Shown one piece after another: positions 17,100 to 25,468 of a stretch of DNA of 64,000 nt. Origin of the DNA: JANSWP01 sp041941305 (GTDB lineage: Bacteria > Bacteroidota > Bacteroidia > Chitinophagales > Saprospiraceae); contig JBGTQJ010000009.1 of the NCBI GenBank assembly GCA_041941305.1, forward strand, positions 1-64,000, given 5' to 3'. The notes under the pieces are model-generated. The model did not search any database. It was not told the DNA's origin and worked only from the letters and a program-made list of their open reading frames with translations. The translations under genes and the position numbers were made by a program. How positions within the stretch are numbered: position 1 is the first letter of the stretch; each line of letters begins with the position of its first letter.

Positions 17100-17232
17100 G
17101 GTAGTTTAATGGAATTCAAAAGGCAATGGCTGATACTTAAAGGAATTCCGTATCTAGGCGGGAAATTAGGAAAAAAGTAGAAATTGTAAGAAGAATGTTC
17201 AATATGGTTTTTTACAAAAAACAGCGGTTATT

Positions 17233-17994
17233 TTACCACTCCATCCCAGGGTAGGCTCTCTGCATATATTGCAATTCAGAAAGAATATGTCCAATGTGTT
17301 CAGAATGCCGCCCTTCTTTTCCTCCACTTTGTGACCAATTACCCTCGGGGATTTCAAGGGTGGCTTCTTTCAACACCGCTTTTACCTTTTGTTCATAAAG
17401 GGGTTGAATTTTATCTAAATCGGCACCTATTCCATTTTCAATCATCTTTTCATCAGCCTCTGTTTTATCAAAAAATTCACCTTGAAACATCCATAGGTTA
17501 TCGAGGGCTGTCTGCATTTTGGAATGACTTTCCGCTGTTCCATCCCCTAAGCGAATGGTCCATTCAGAACTATAGCGAAGATGGTAGGTAATTTCTTTTA
17601 AAGATTTGTTGGCTATAGCAGCGATTTGTGCGTCCTTACTTTTAGACAATTCTGTATTCAAAAAATAATTAAAAGCATCAAACAATAGATTCCTCATAAT
17701 GGTATGTCCCCAATCATTATTGGGTTGCTCTACCAACAGTACATTTTTGTATTCCCAAACATTTCTTAAAAAAGCCAAATCATCATCACTTCTGCCTGCA
17801 CCTTCTACCTTTCCTGCATATTCTAACCAATTTTTGGCTTGTCCCAATTGGTCTAAAGCTATGTTAGTCATGGCAATATCCTGTTCTAGGACCGGACCGT
17901 GTCCACACCATTCTGAAAGGCCTTGTCCAAGAATGAGGCTGTTATCGCCAAGTTGTAAGAGGTATTGAAAAAGTAAATTTTTTTGATTCGACAT
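17233..17994 (-). CDS. paaC: 1,2-phenylacetyl-CoA epoxidase structural subunit PaaC
   Basis: PaaC is the ferritin-like non-catalytic partner of PaaA in the phenylacetyl-CoA monooxygenase. Features seen are the family start (LLQLGDNSLILGQGLSEWCGHGPVLEQDIA), the DNWGHTIMRNLLFD-type helix (here NDWGHTIMRNLLFD) and the EITYHLRYSSEWTIRLGDGT segment. The length of 253 residues is standard. It is the last gene of a paaA-paaB-paaC run on the minus strand. The paaD and paaE genes that usually follow are absent: the next gene is an unrelated protease. Confidence 0.95.
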   Translation of the reverse strand: MSNQKNLLFQYLLQLGDNSLILGQGLSEWCGHGPVLEQDIAMTNIALDQLGQAKNWLEYAGKVEGAGRSDDDLAFLRNVWEYKNVLLVEQPNNDWGHTIMRNLLFDAFNYFLNTELSKSKDAQIAAIANKSLKEITYHLRYSSEWTIRLGDGTAESHSKMQTALDNLWMFQGEFFDKTEADEKMIENGIGADLDKIQPLYEQKVKAVLKEATLEIPEGNWSQSGGKEGRHSEHIGHILSELQYMQRAYPGMEW

Positions 17995-18058
17995 AATGGT
18001 TAATTAATTACTTTCCACAAGGGATCGTCATCCTGAGGATTTTGTTTTTTGATGGAGA

Positions 18059-18340
18059 TTATATATGACCAACCTCATCTGGTAAATCATAAAAAGTAGG
18101 GTGGCGATAAACCTTATCTTTTGCCGGCTCAAATAAGGGATCACTATCAGCAGGATCAGAAGCTGTAATGTGTTCACTTTTTACAACCCAAATACTCACA
18201 CCTTCATTTCTGCGACAGTAAACATCGCGAGCGTTTTCAATTGCCATTTCCTCATCGGCTGCATGCAAGCTTCCCACATGTTTGTGCGAGAGCCCAGCCT
18301 TACTTCTTATAAATATTTCCCAAAGTGGTAAATTCTTCAT
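18059..18340 (-). CDS. paaB: 1,2-phenylacetyl-CoA epoxidase subunit PaaB
   Basis: This small subunit (93 residues) bridges PaaAC heterodimers in the epoxidase. The family sequence is clear: WEIFIRSKAGLSHKHVGSLHA, DEEMAIENARDVYCRRNEGVSIWVV and a C-terminal KVYRHPTFYDLPDEV. It lies between paaA (61-bp gap) and paaC (64-bp gap) in the usual order, so the three are probably cotranscribed. Confidence 0.95.
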   Translation of the reverse strand: MKNLPLWEIFIRSKAGLSHKHVGSLHAADEEMAIENARDVYCRRNEGVSIWVVKSEHITASDPADSDPLFEPAKDKVYRHPTFYDLPDEVGHI

Positions 18341-18401
18341 TATTACATTATTTGATCGGATGGTTCAAAAAAATATTGCCAATTAACAAATGAGAGTCAG
18401 T

Positions 18402-19355
18402 TTATGCAACCTTCATGCGAGCAGCTTCTTTTCTTTGCTGTCTTTTTTCAGCATAAGCAATAGCAGCTTTTCTAACCCATTCACCATCATCATAAGCTTT
18501 TTGCCTGGCTTCTAATCTTTGCTTGTTGCAAGGACCATTGCCTTTAACCACATTCCAGAATTCTTCCCAATCAATTTCTCCAAAATCATAATGTCCGCGT
18601 TCCTCATTCCATTTTAGGTCGGGATCCGGTATTTGGATACCCAGAAATTCTGCCTGAGGTACCGTCACATCCACAAATTGCTGACGGAGTTCGTCATTTG
18701 ATTTTCGTTTGATTTTCCAAATCATGCTTTGAGCAGAATGCGTACTTTTTGCATCGTTTGGACCAAACATCATCAGGGAAGGCCACCACCAACGATTCAA
18801 GGCATCTTGTGCCATTTGTTTTTGCACTTCTGAACCACGGCTCAGCGTCAGCATAATTTCATAACCTTGTCTTTGATGAAAACTTTCTTCCTTGCAAATG
18901 CGTACCATCGCTCTGGCATAGGGACCATAGCTTGTGCGGGTGAGCATCACCTGATTCATGATGGCTGCTCCATCTACCAACCACCCAATGGCTCCAATAT
19001 CTGCCCAGGTTTGGGTTGGATAATTGAATATGCTGGAGTACTTGGCCTTGCCATTCAATAATTGTTGAATCAATTCGTCGCGTTCTGCTCCAAGGGTTTC
19101 AGCAGCTGAGTACAGGTATAAACCATGTCCGGCTTCATCCTGGACTTTTGCAAGCAATGCTATTTTTCTTCGAAGGGAGGGGGCACGGGTAATCCAGTTG
19201 CCTTCTGGAAGCATACCCACTACTTCTGAATGTGCATGTTGAGAAATTTGTCGGATTAGTGTTTTCCGATATTTTTCTGGCATCCAATCTTTTGCTTCTA
19301 TCTTAATTTCAGCATCTACTTTATCCTGAAATTGTTGTTCTAGCTTTTTATTCAT
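18402..19355 (-). CDS. paaA: 1,2-phenylacetyl-CoA epoxidase catalytic subunit PaaA
   Basis: PaaA is the di-iron oxygenase subunit that epoxidises the ring of phenylacetyl-CoA in aerobic phenylacetate breakdown. The carboxylate/histidine ligands are visible in KVQDEAGHGLYLYSAAE and RICKEESFHQRQGYE. The length of 317 residues is typical. It heads the paaABC run, with a good -7 element and a palindrome upstream at 19393-19430. The reductase PaaE and PaaD must be encoded elsewhere if the enzyme is active. Confidence 0.96.
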   Translation of the reverse strand: MNKKLEQQFQDKVDAEIKIEAKDWMPEKYRKTLIRQISQHAHSEVVGMLPEGNWITRAPSLRRKIALLAKVQDEAGHGLYLYSAAETLGAERDELIQQLLNGKAKYSSIFNYPTQTWADIGAIGWLVDGAAIMNQVMLTRTSYGPYARAMVRICKEESFHQRQGYEIMLTLSRGSEVQKQMAQDALNRWWWPSLMMFGPNDAKSTHSAQSMIWKIKRKSNDELRQQFVDVTVPQAEFLGIQIPDPDLKWNEERGHYDFGEIDWEEFWNVVKGNGPCNKQRLEARQKAYDDGEWVRKAAIAYAEKRQQRKEAARMKVA

Positions 19356-19392
19356 GATGTGGTTGGGCTGAAGTGGTTAATGAATGGTTGTA

Positions 19393-19430
19393 CAAAGGTA
19401 CTTAAATTTAAAAAAGCGAACACTCGTTCG
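19393..19430 (-). promoter_or_regulatory. Bacteroidota-type promoter with palindromic operator for paaABC
   Basis: On the minus strand TACCTTTG (19393-19400) is a perfect match to the Bacteroidota -7 consensus TAnnTTTG, about 38 bases before the paaA start. At the position expected for the -33 element lies the inverted repeat CGAACACTCGTTCG (19417-19430, 5-bp arms, 4-bp spacer). That arrangement is typical for a TetR-type repressor blocking the -33 box. No regulator gene is adjacent; the binding protein is unknown. Confidence 0.65.
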
Positions 19431-19440
19431 GGTAGAAAGT

Positions 19441-20964
19441 TTAAAATTTTTCGGTCAATATGCCAAAACAGGTTTTGGTACCATCTAACAAATTACCCAA
19501 TCGCAGGTTCTCATTAGGGCTATGTTGGTTGTTGTCCATATTGACCATCGGGACAATGACAGCGGGAATACCCAGACTTTCAATAATTGGGGTGACAGGA
19601 ACTGTTCCTCCCATGGTTCTGATCTTAACTGGCTCCTGACCATGCGCTTTTACGATTGCTCTGCTTAACCAATTTCCAATATCGGAATTTAAGGGTGTTC
19701 GAAATGCATTTACGGCTTTTCTGGCAATGAACGTAGCAATTTTTGGATACTTCAACCTTTCTTCATCAGTCGGTTCTCTATTAAGGACATAATATCCACG
19801 AGATTCAATATGAGCCTTTATCAAAGAGATTAATCTATCTCCATCTGTTTCTTTGACTAAGCGGATGCCCAACTGTGCAGTGGCTTTATCTGGAACGATG
19901 GTTCTGGTTTGACGACTAATCCATGCAGAAGCCATTCCTCTAACATTGAGAGAAGGGTATTGAAGAGATTCCTGGTAGTTTTTACCCACTTTTTCTGCTT
20001 CAGCCACTCCAATTCTGTTTTGTAAAACGCGCTCATCGTCTGGTACATTATCCAAAATATTTTGGGTTTGTTCGTCAAAACTAATTCCATCATAAAAGCC
20101 GGGAATAATAACCCTGCCATCTTCATCTTTCATTGAGGCTAACAAATGAGCCATCCTAAATACTGGATTGGGAGCATAATTTCCAAAATGACCGCTGTGT
20201 TGTGGAACTTTTGGACCATAAACTGTTAAGGCGCCAGAAGCGATGCCTCTACATCCAAAAGTCAATGTAGGACGGTTGCTTCCATGTGCAGGTCCATCCA
20301 TGATAATTAAACGGTCAGCAGCATAAATTGATCGGTACTGCTCTAAAGTTTGTTTTAGTCCTGTAGAACTTCTTTCTTCTTCTCCATCCAAAAGTACTTT
20401 GATATTATAAGGCGGTTGAACCTTAAACTTTGCCATTAAATCCAATGCTGTCAAAAACATCATAATAGGTCCCTTATCATCGGCGGCAGCTCTTCCAAAT
20501 ACCCGCCATTCCCTGTCAAATTCATTTTCAATTCTGCCATAATCAATAGTCTCCCAAGCGCCGTTTTGATTTTTTGCTTTTAAAACCGGCTTGAAAGGGT
20601 GTTCCTGATCCCATTTAGAAGGATCAACAGGTTGCCCATCAAAATGGAAGTAAAATAATACAGTGGGAAGCGTTTCATTAATTATTTTTTCGGTAAAAAA
20701 AACAGGAATAGTAGAAGTTTCCAGTCTCTGATTTTTAAAGCCTCTTGCCAGAAAAGCAGCATCCAACCACTCAATATTTTTTATCATGTCTTCTGGATAG
20801 TTGGAATCATTGGGAAGACTGACGAAGGAACGGTGTGCCATGAGCACAGAAGGAAGCAGGTCATGGAGGACTTCTTCGAATTTTTCTGAAGTTTGTGCTA
20901 AAAGGGCATTTGAGAGAGGTATGCTAATTATGGCTATTAGCAAGTAGATTTTTTGAACCATCAT
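19441..20964 (-). CDS. Secreted M20 family dipeptidase
   Basis: The 507-residue metallopeptidase has a signal peptide (LLIAIISIPLSNALLAQ). M20 landmarks are FYFHFDGQPVD near residue 103 (metal ligand His and Asp), GRAAADDKGPIMMFL (bridging Asp), LLDGEEERSSTG (catalytic and ligand Glu) and IRTMGGTVPVTPIIE plus NMDNNQHSPNEN near the C-terminus. It most resembles CNDP-type dipeptidases. It probably hydrolyses peptides in the periplasm, in line with the other peptidases in this window. The nicotinamidase-like gene lies 13 bases upstream on the same strand. Confidence 0.9.
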   Translation of the reverse strand: MMVQKIYLLIAIISIPLSNALLAQTSEKFEEVLHDLLPSVLMAHRSFVSLPNDSNYPEDMIKNIEWLDAAFLARGFKNQRLETSTIPVFFTEKIINETLPTVLFYFHFDGQPVDPSKWDQEHPFKPVLKAKNQNGAWETIDYGRIENEFDREWRVFGRAAADDKGPIMMFLTALDLMAKFKVQPPYNIKVLLDGEEERSSTGLKQTLEQYRSIYAADRLIIMDGPAHGSNRPTLTFGCRGIASGALTVYGPKVPQHSGHFGNYAPNPVFRMAHLLASMKDEDGRVIIPGFYDGISFDEQTQNILDNVPDDERVLQNRIGVAEAEKVGKNYQESLQYPSLNVRGMASAWISRQTRTIVPDKATAQLGIRLVKETDGDRLISLIKAHIESRGYYVLNREPTDEERLKYPKIATFIARKAVNAFRTPLNSDIGNWLSRAIVKAHGQEPVKIRTMGGTVPVTPIIESLGIPAVIVPMVNMDNNQHSPNENLRLGNLLDGTKTCFGILTEKF

Positions 20965-20977
20965 TTAAGATTTTTGC

Positions 20978-21526
20978 TTAGTCCTTTTCATTTTTTGGAT
21001 AGATCCCTCTACTTCCTTTCAATATTATTCCTGTTTCAAACCCCAACTGCCTGGATTTAAGACCAGTTTTCCTAATGGATTCATCCACACTTATACCCAT
21101 CAAAGAGATCTGTTTTATTCCATTTTCCTTTAAAAGGTCTAGAAGCCCAGTGGATGAACCATCCGCATCATAAAAAGCGTCTTCAGAGGGAATCTCCTTA
21201 TTGGATCCCTTTTGAATTAAATGATCAATCCTGGAAACATCCAATCCCATCATCAATTCCGCTCCAAAACTATCGGCAATACAATGCATTTCCTTCAATT
21301 CAAAAGTAAACCCCTCCTTCTCTATAACTTGCTCTGGCTTCCTCCAAAGGTGATTCGCTGCAAAAATGATGTGATCAGGCGGATACCAAAATTGAGTTGC
21401 AATCACCAAATCAAAATTGTTCACCTGCTCATTAGCAATCGCAACCAATTCATCACTACCAGCAATCGGAAACATTCCCGCCGGATGAAAATCATTCTGC
21501 AAATCATGAATAATCAATGCCTTCAT
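20978..21526 (-). CDS. Nicotinamidase/isochorismatase-like protein with lost active-site residues
   Basis: The 182-residue chain aligns with PncA along its length. Asp8 (HDLQNDF) and Lys106 (QKGSNK) of the catalytic set are kept. However, the metal-binding motif normally DWHPxxH reads FWYPPDH (Asp to Phe46, His to Tyr48), and the nucleophile position normally in the phrase ATDYCV reads SVDESI, giving Ser150 for Cys. Normal nicotinamide deamidation is therefore unlikely. It sits in a same-strand run with an M28 peptidase upstream (15-bp gap) and an M20 peptidase downstream. A binding or repurposed hydrolytic role is possible. Confidence 0.85.
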   Translation of the reverse strand: MKALIIHDLQNDFHPAGMFPIAGSDELVAIANEQVNNFDLVIATQFWYPPDHIIFAANHLWRKPEQVIEKEGFTFELKEMHCIADSFGAELMMGLDVSRIDHLIQKGSNKEIPSEDAFYDADGSSTGLLDLLKENGIKQISLMGISVDESIRKTGLKSRQLGFETGIILKGSRGIYPKNEKD

Positions 21527-21541
21527 TCTGTAATTCTTTCA

Positions 21542-23080
21542 TTATTCATTTTTACTCTCCTCATACAGCAACCTTCCCGCCTCTTCATACTTATCTCCTT
21601 CAGCCCACTGAGGGCGATCTACCATATTCGAAACCAAACGAGCTGCATGTGCATATGCCTGACAATATTTGATGAAATAATCATAATCAACTGTGTCGGG
21701 ATTATCGGCTACCTGGTGATAGTATTTTTGTATTTCTTCAGTAAATCCGGTGGTGCCAGGGCTAATGTTGATTGCAGGAATGCCTTTTTTAGCAAAACTG
21801 ACATTATCTGATCGGTCATAGAGGTTTTGTTCAGGAGCGGGATTTGGAAAAACTTTCAAACCAAAAGCCTGTGCAGCTTGCTCGATTTCTGCATCCGTCC
21901 CGGTTCTGCCATATCCGATTACGGAGTAGTATTTGGTGTCATTATATCCAGCACCGTCAGAATTGAGGTTGAAAATGATCTTGTCAAGTGGAATTAGCGG
22001 GTTCTCAACATAATAATCACTGCCCAAAAGTCCCATCTCTTCACCAGTTACCCACAAAATCAAAGTACTACGTTTTGCAGGTTTTTGAGCTAATGATTTT
22101 GCTGCTGCAAGTAAAGCGATGGTACCCATTCCATTGTCTCTGGCACCATTAAAAATGCTGTCTTGTTCTGTGTACCGTCCACCTCCTTCCTTACCTGCTC
22201 CAACATGGTCATAATGAGCAGAAAGTAATACAACTTCTTCTTTCAGGTTTTCATCGCTCCCGGGAATCAATCCTACTACATTATATGCTGGACTAGGAGT
22301 AGATTGACTGCCACTACTTTTTACAACAGCTGGAGTGGAAAATTCATTACTACTCAAACTGGAAATTAATTCTTTAGATGGCTCATTTATCCAACCATAG
22401 GGCATGGCTTTGGCTGCCTCGGACTCCGTTTCACCTGAAATACTCATTCGCTCTTTATTCATAAATCTTTTAAAGTAACCCCAGGGGAATTTAATCTGGT
22501 ATATCTCAATCAAGGCTAGAGCACCCCTTTCTGCAGCGAAGGCCCGCTTTTTTGGCATGGCTTTAAAAGCACTAAATGGGTTTTGCGAATCAGGCGAGCC
22601 CGATAGTACAACCACGATCTTTCCATTTACATCAATACCTTCATAATCATTGTGGCCAGTTTCTTCATTTATCCATCCCTGCCCAGCGAAAATAGCTGCT
22701 GCGTTGCCATCCATCGCATTTCCTGACAGCATCACTAAGTCTTTACCCTGGTCGTATTTATTTTCTCCTATTTGAACAGTGGCATTGGCAGGGGGATTCG
22801 ATTTTACAAATGGGATTTCTTGTAAATATCCGTTCGCACCCGCTACTTCCTGTACACCATATTCTCTTAATTTTTCGGCTAAATATCTGGCTGCCAGATT
22901 GTTATAAATCGTTCCTGTCCTTCTTCCCATCATTTCATCTGATGCGATGAACCGAAGATGAGCTTCCATTTCTGCTTTTTCCAGGTGAAATTCAGGCAAG
23001 TTGTCATCGAGCGGTTGATATTGCGCCTTTGCTGAAAAAAGAGCGAGGGTAAATAATAGGATCAAACTTAAGTTCTTCAT
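21542..23080 (-). CDS. Secreted M28 family zinc aminopeptidase
   Basis: The start at 23080 places a signal peptide (MKNLSLILLFTLALFSAKAQ) at the N-terminus; 27 codons further upstream would precede it. A protease-associated insert covers about residues 100-190. The M28 metal ligands are visible: LLSAHYDHVGAG, NGARDNGMGTIALL, VTGEEMGLLGSDYY and FNLNSDGAG. The length of 512 residues is usual for secreted Bacteroidota M28 enzymes. It probably removes N-terminal amino acids from peptides outside the cell or in the periplasm. Confidence 0.92.
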   Translation of the reverse strand: MKNLSLILLFTLALFSAKAQYQPLDDNLPEFHLEKAEMEAHLRFIASDEMMGRRTGTIYNNLAARYLAEKLREYGVQEVAGANGYLQEIPFVKSNPPANATVQIGENKYDQGKDLVMLSGNAMDGNAAAIFAGQGWINEETGHNDYEGIDVNGKIVVVLSGSPDSQNPFSAFKAMPKKRAFAAERGALALIEIYQIKFPWGYFKRFMNKERMSISGETESEAAKAMPYGWINEPSKELISSLSSNEFSTPAVVKSSGSQSTPSPAYNVVGLIPGSDENLKEEVVLLSAHYDHVGAGKEGGGRYTEQDSIFNGARDNGMGTIALLAAAKSLAQKPAKRSTLILWVTGEEMGLLGSDYYVENPLIPLDKIIFNLNSDGAGYNDTKYYSVIGYGRTGTDAEIEQAAQAFGLKVFPNPAPEQNLYDRSDNVSFAKKGIPAINISPGTTGFTEEIQKYYHQVADNPDTVDYDYFIKYCQAYAHAARLVSNMVDRPQWAEGDKYEEAGRLLYEESKNE

Positions 23081-23178
23081 AAAATAAATTTTCAAATAAT
23101 AACTAAGAGGTGGACATCGGTGGCTCAAGCCGCCAAAACGTCTCTCTAAAAGATAAAACATAAATCATCCCCCCAAAG

Positions 23179-23340
23179 GCAGGGGTGATTGGTTCTATCA
23201 TTTTTTCAAAAAATGAAAATCAAAATGAAAATTAAAATAAAAGAATGCCCCTTTGGCTTTATGAATATTTGGCTTTTTCATTTTGATTTTCATTTTAATT
23301 TTGATTAAAAACAGTTTAAATTAGAACCAATCACCCCTGC
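23179..23340. repeat. Nested inverted-repeat element between divergent genes
   Basis: Outer arms gcaggggtgattggttcta (23179-23197) and its exact complement at 23322-23340 are 19 bp and perfect. Inner arms of 22 bp with A/T-rich short-unit sequence (23210-23231 and 23275-23296, core aaaatgaaaatcaaaatg) are also perfect. Extra cccctttgg/ccaaagggg blocks lie inside and just outside. The element lies 99 bases upstream of the M28 peptidase start and is followed by a second inverted repeat. Confidence 0.8.
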
Positions 23341-23412
23341 CCCAAAGGGGCAAGCTGAATTTTCATAAATTATCTTAAATTATTGAATTTCAACTCACTA
23401 TGTAATGTGTTT

Positions 23413-23535
23413 TTGTTGCGGGGTACGGGGTGCGTGTTGGTCAAACCCGCACCCCGCACCTCGCAACAAATTGAATATCAATAGATTAAGTAAAGAAGAT
23501 AAACGAAATGGTTTTTATTGCCAAAATTCGGGATG
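23413..23535. repeat. GC-rich inverted repeat plus dispersed repeat, copy 2
   Basis: Arms 23413-23434 (ttgttgcggggtacggggtg...) and 23448-23469 pair over 20 of 22 positions. The right arm runs directly into the second copy of the approximately 75-bp repeat also found at 1-92. The miaA start follows 68 bases later, so the element may include or displace the miaA promoter. Confidence 0.75.
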
Positions 23536-23603
23536 ACAGATGTTTTCAATTCCGACCTGCAAGGTATTAAACTTAGCAATACCGAAATTCCTATTTTCGC
23601 GAA

Positions 23604-24515
23604 ATGGTGGGAAAAAAACACTTAATTGTGGTCGCTGGTGCTACTGCAACAGGAAAAACAGAGCTTGCCATTCAATTGGCACAACATTTTAACACAGAGA
23701 TTCTGTCCTGCGATAGTCGCCAGTTTTACAGGGAAATGAATATTGGGACAGCCAAGCCAACAGTCGAAGAACTAAGTCGTGCAAAACATCATTTTATCAA
23801 TTCTCTTAGTATTCAGGAAAATTACAGTGTTGGTGACTTTGAAAGAGATGCGCTTTTGATTTTAAAGGAATTATTTAAAAGTAAAGATGTTGCAATTTTA
23901 GCAGGTGGTTCTGGTTTGTTCATTCGGGCTTTATGTGATGGATTGGATGAATTCCCCGATGTGCCCAAAACCATTCGAGCGGATTTGGAAAAAACATTAT
24001 TAGAGGATGGAATAGAAGTTTTACAAGAGGAATTAAAAGCTTCAGATCCAGCCTATTATGAAACAGTTGATTTGCATAATGCACATCGATTAATTAGAGC
24101 GCTGGGGGTTTGTCGGGCAAGTGGGAAACCTTTTTCTGGTTTTCAAAAGCAAAAAAAAACAACCCGATTTTTTGAACCGATTTACATTTTAATTCAATTG
24201 GAGCGTGCAACATTGTATGAAAGAATTAACCTCAGAGTGGATGAAATGATGCATTTGGGTTTGCTTGAGGAAGCTCGCCAATTATTTCCATACAAGCAAT
24301 TTAATGCCCTGCAAACGGTTGGTTATCAAGAGTTTTTCGACTATTTTAAAGGAAATATCTCTTCGGAGGAAGCGATAGAATTGGTTAAAAGAAACAGTCG
24401 AAGATATGCCAAACGACAAATGACCTGGTTCCGAAAAGATGAATTTTGGGAAGCTTTTGCACCAGGAGATACCAAAAAGATTATTAGTTATATTGAAAAT
24501 GCAATGAATCATTAG
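23604..24515 (+). CDS. miaA: tRNA dimethylallyltransferase MiaA
   Basis: MiaA transfers the isopentenyl group to A37 of tRNAs reading UNN codons. The P-loop GATATGKTELAI is at residues 10-21. The DSRQFYREMNIGTAKP substrate segment, AGGSGLFIRALCDGLDEFP, and the C-terminal RYAKRQMTWFRKDE tRNA-binding motif are all present. The length of 303 residues is normal. It complements miaE in this window. A TATTTTCG sequence about 11 bases upstream of the ATG is a possible -7 element. Confidence 0.96.
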   Translation: MVGKKHLIVVAGATATGKTELAIQLAQHFNTEILSCDSRQFYREMNIGTAKPTVEELSRAKHHFINSLSIQENYSVGDFERDALLILKELFKSKDVAILAGGSGLFIRALCDGLDEFPDVPKTIRADLEKTLLEDGIEVLQEELKASDPAYYETVDLHNAHRLIRALGVCRASGKPFSGFQKQKKTTRFFEPIYILIQLERATLYERINLRVDEMMHLGLLEEARQLFPYKQFNALQTVGYQEFFDYFKGNISSEEAIELVKRNSRRYAKRQMTWFRKDEFWEAFAPGDTKKIISYIENAMNH

Positions 24516-24778
24516 CTACGAAAATCCAACAAAATAATTGCTTTGTCCGATTTCCCAAAATCTTTATCGAAACACTCCCTTTTGGGTTGAATTAAAAATA
24601 TTCATCAAGCGTTTCTTCTTTTGTCTCAATCTTCTTGAGATTCAAAAATTATAATCCAACCAATAACTAAAGCCAATATAGTCTGACCTCTAGTGCCGGA
24701 TCATTTATTTTAATTCCGTTCCCTCCAAGAGTGGTGGCTAACATTATCATTTAAAGTGGGATCTCAAAAACACTTGAC

Positions 24779-25411
24779 ATGCAAGCTCTGATGTTGAAAT
24801 CAAACGCTGGAACTATTTCTATTAGGCGTTTACCAACCTGGAAAATGCTCATTTCCTTATTTTTATTATCCGTTTCCTTGTTACCGATGGGGAGGGCACA
24901 ACGAAATGTGAAAACAGGCAGAAACGCTCGCTCCAGAAGATATGGGCCAGCACATGTCGTTGATTTTTTTGATGAATATACTTTACTGGGATTGGAAGAA
25001 ATGTATTACCATGAGATTCCCGCAAGTGTGACCATCGCTCAAGCAATTTTGGAAACAGGGTGGGGGAGAAGCGAATTGGCAAAAAAGGGGCATAATTTCT
25101 TTGGAATTAAGTTCAAAGGCTGGGAAGAAAGCAAAATTTGGTATAAGAATGATTATTACCGAAAATATCAAAATGTGGGGAAATCATTCTCCGACCATTC
25201 AAAATTCTTATTGGGAAAAGATGAAATTCAAAAATTAATAGATGCAGGAAACAAAAATTATAAAGACTGGACCAGGACCCTTATCGAAATTAAATATGCC
25301 GAAGACCCGGGATATGCCAATAAACTCAATGATCTTATTCAGCGTTATGACCTCAATGAGTTGGATAGTATTCCGAAGTCTGAGATAAAATTTATCATTA
25401 AAAGAGGATAA
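24779..25411 (+). CDS. Exported glucosaminidase-domain protein (FlgJ/LytG type)
   Basis: The protein has 210 residues with a hydrophobic N-terminal segment (MLISLFLLSVSLLPMGRAQ), so it is exported. Translation could also begin at the internal ATG at 24845. The glucosaminidase family core is clear: YYHEIPASVTIAQAILETGWGRSELAKKGHNFFGIKFKG, written here in parts, with the catalytic Glu in ILETGWG, then KSFSDHSKFLL and YAEDPGYANKLNDLI. It is expected to cut peptidoglycan glycan strands. A bidirectional stem-loop follows. The 24516-24778 gap shows nothing recognisable. Confidence 0.88.
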   Translation: MQALMLKSNAGTISIRRLPTWKMLISLFLLSVSLLPMGRAQRNVKTGRNARSRRYGPAHVVDFFDEYTLLGLEEMYYHEIPASVTIAQAILETGWGRSELAKKGHNFFGIKFKGWEESKIWYKNDYYRKYQNVGKSFSDHSKFLLGKDEIQKLIDAGNKNYKDWTRTLIEIKYAEDPGYANKLNDLIQRYDLNELDSIPKSEIKFIIKRG

Positions 25412-25426
25412 AGTAAATCTGGTATT

Positions 25427-25468
25427 GTATTGAGTTCAAGTGCTGCAGGTAGTACTTGAACTCAATAC
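25427..25468. terminator. Bidirectional stem-loop between convergent genes
   Basis: Arms gtattgagttcaagt (25427-25441) and acttgaactcaatac (25454-25468) are perfect over 15 bp with a 12-base loop. It separates the glucosaminidase gene from the convergent cupin gene, and its last base is part of the cupin stop codon. Confidence 0.75.

Noticed and set aside
21221..21811. 196-codon plus-strand frame
   Set aside because: It is antisense to the nicotinamidase-like and M28 genes; Ile/Asn/His-rich translation is typical of a shadow frame.
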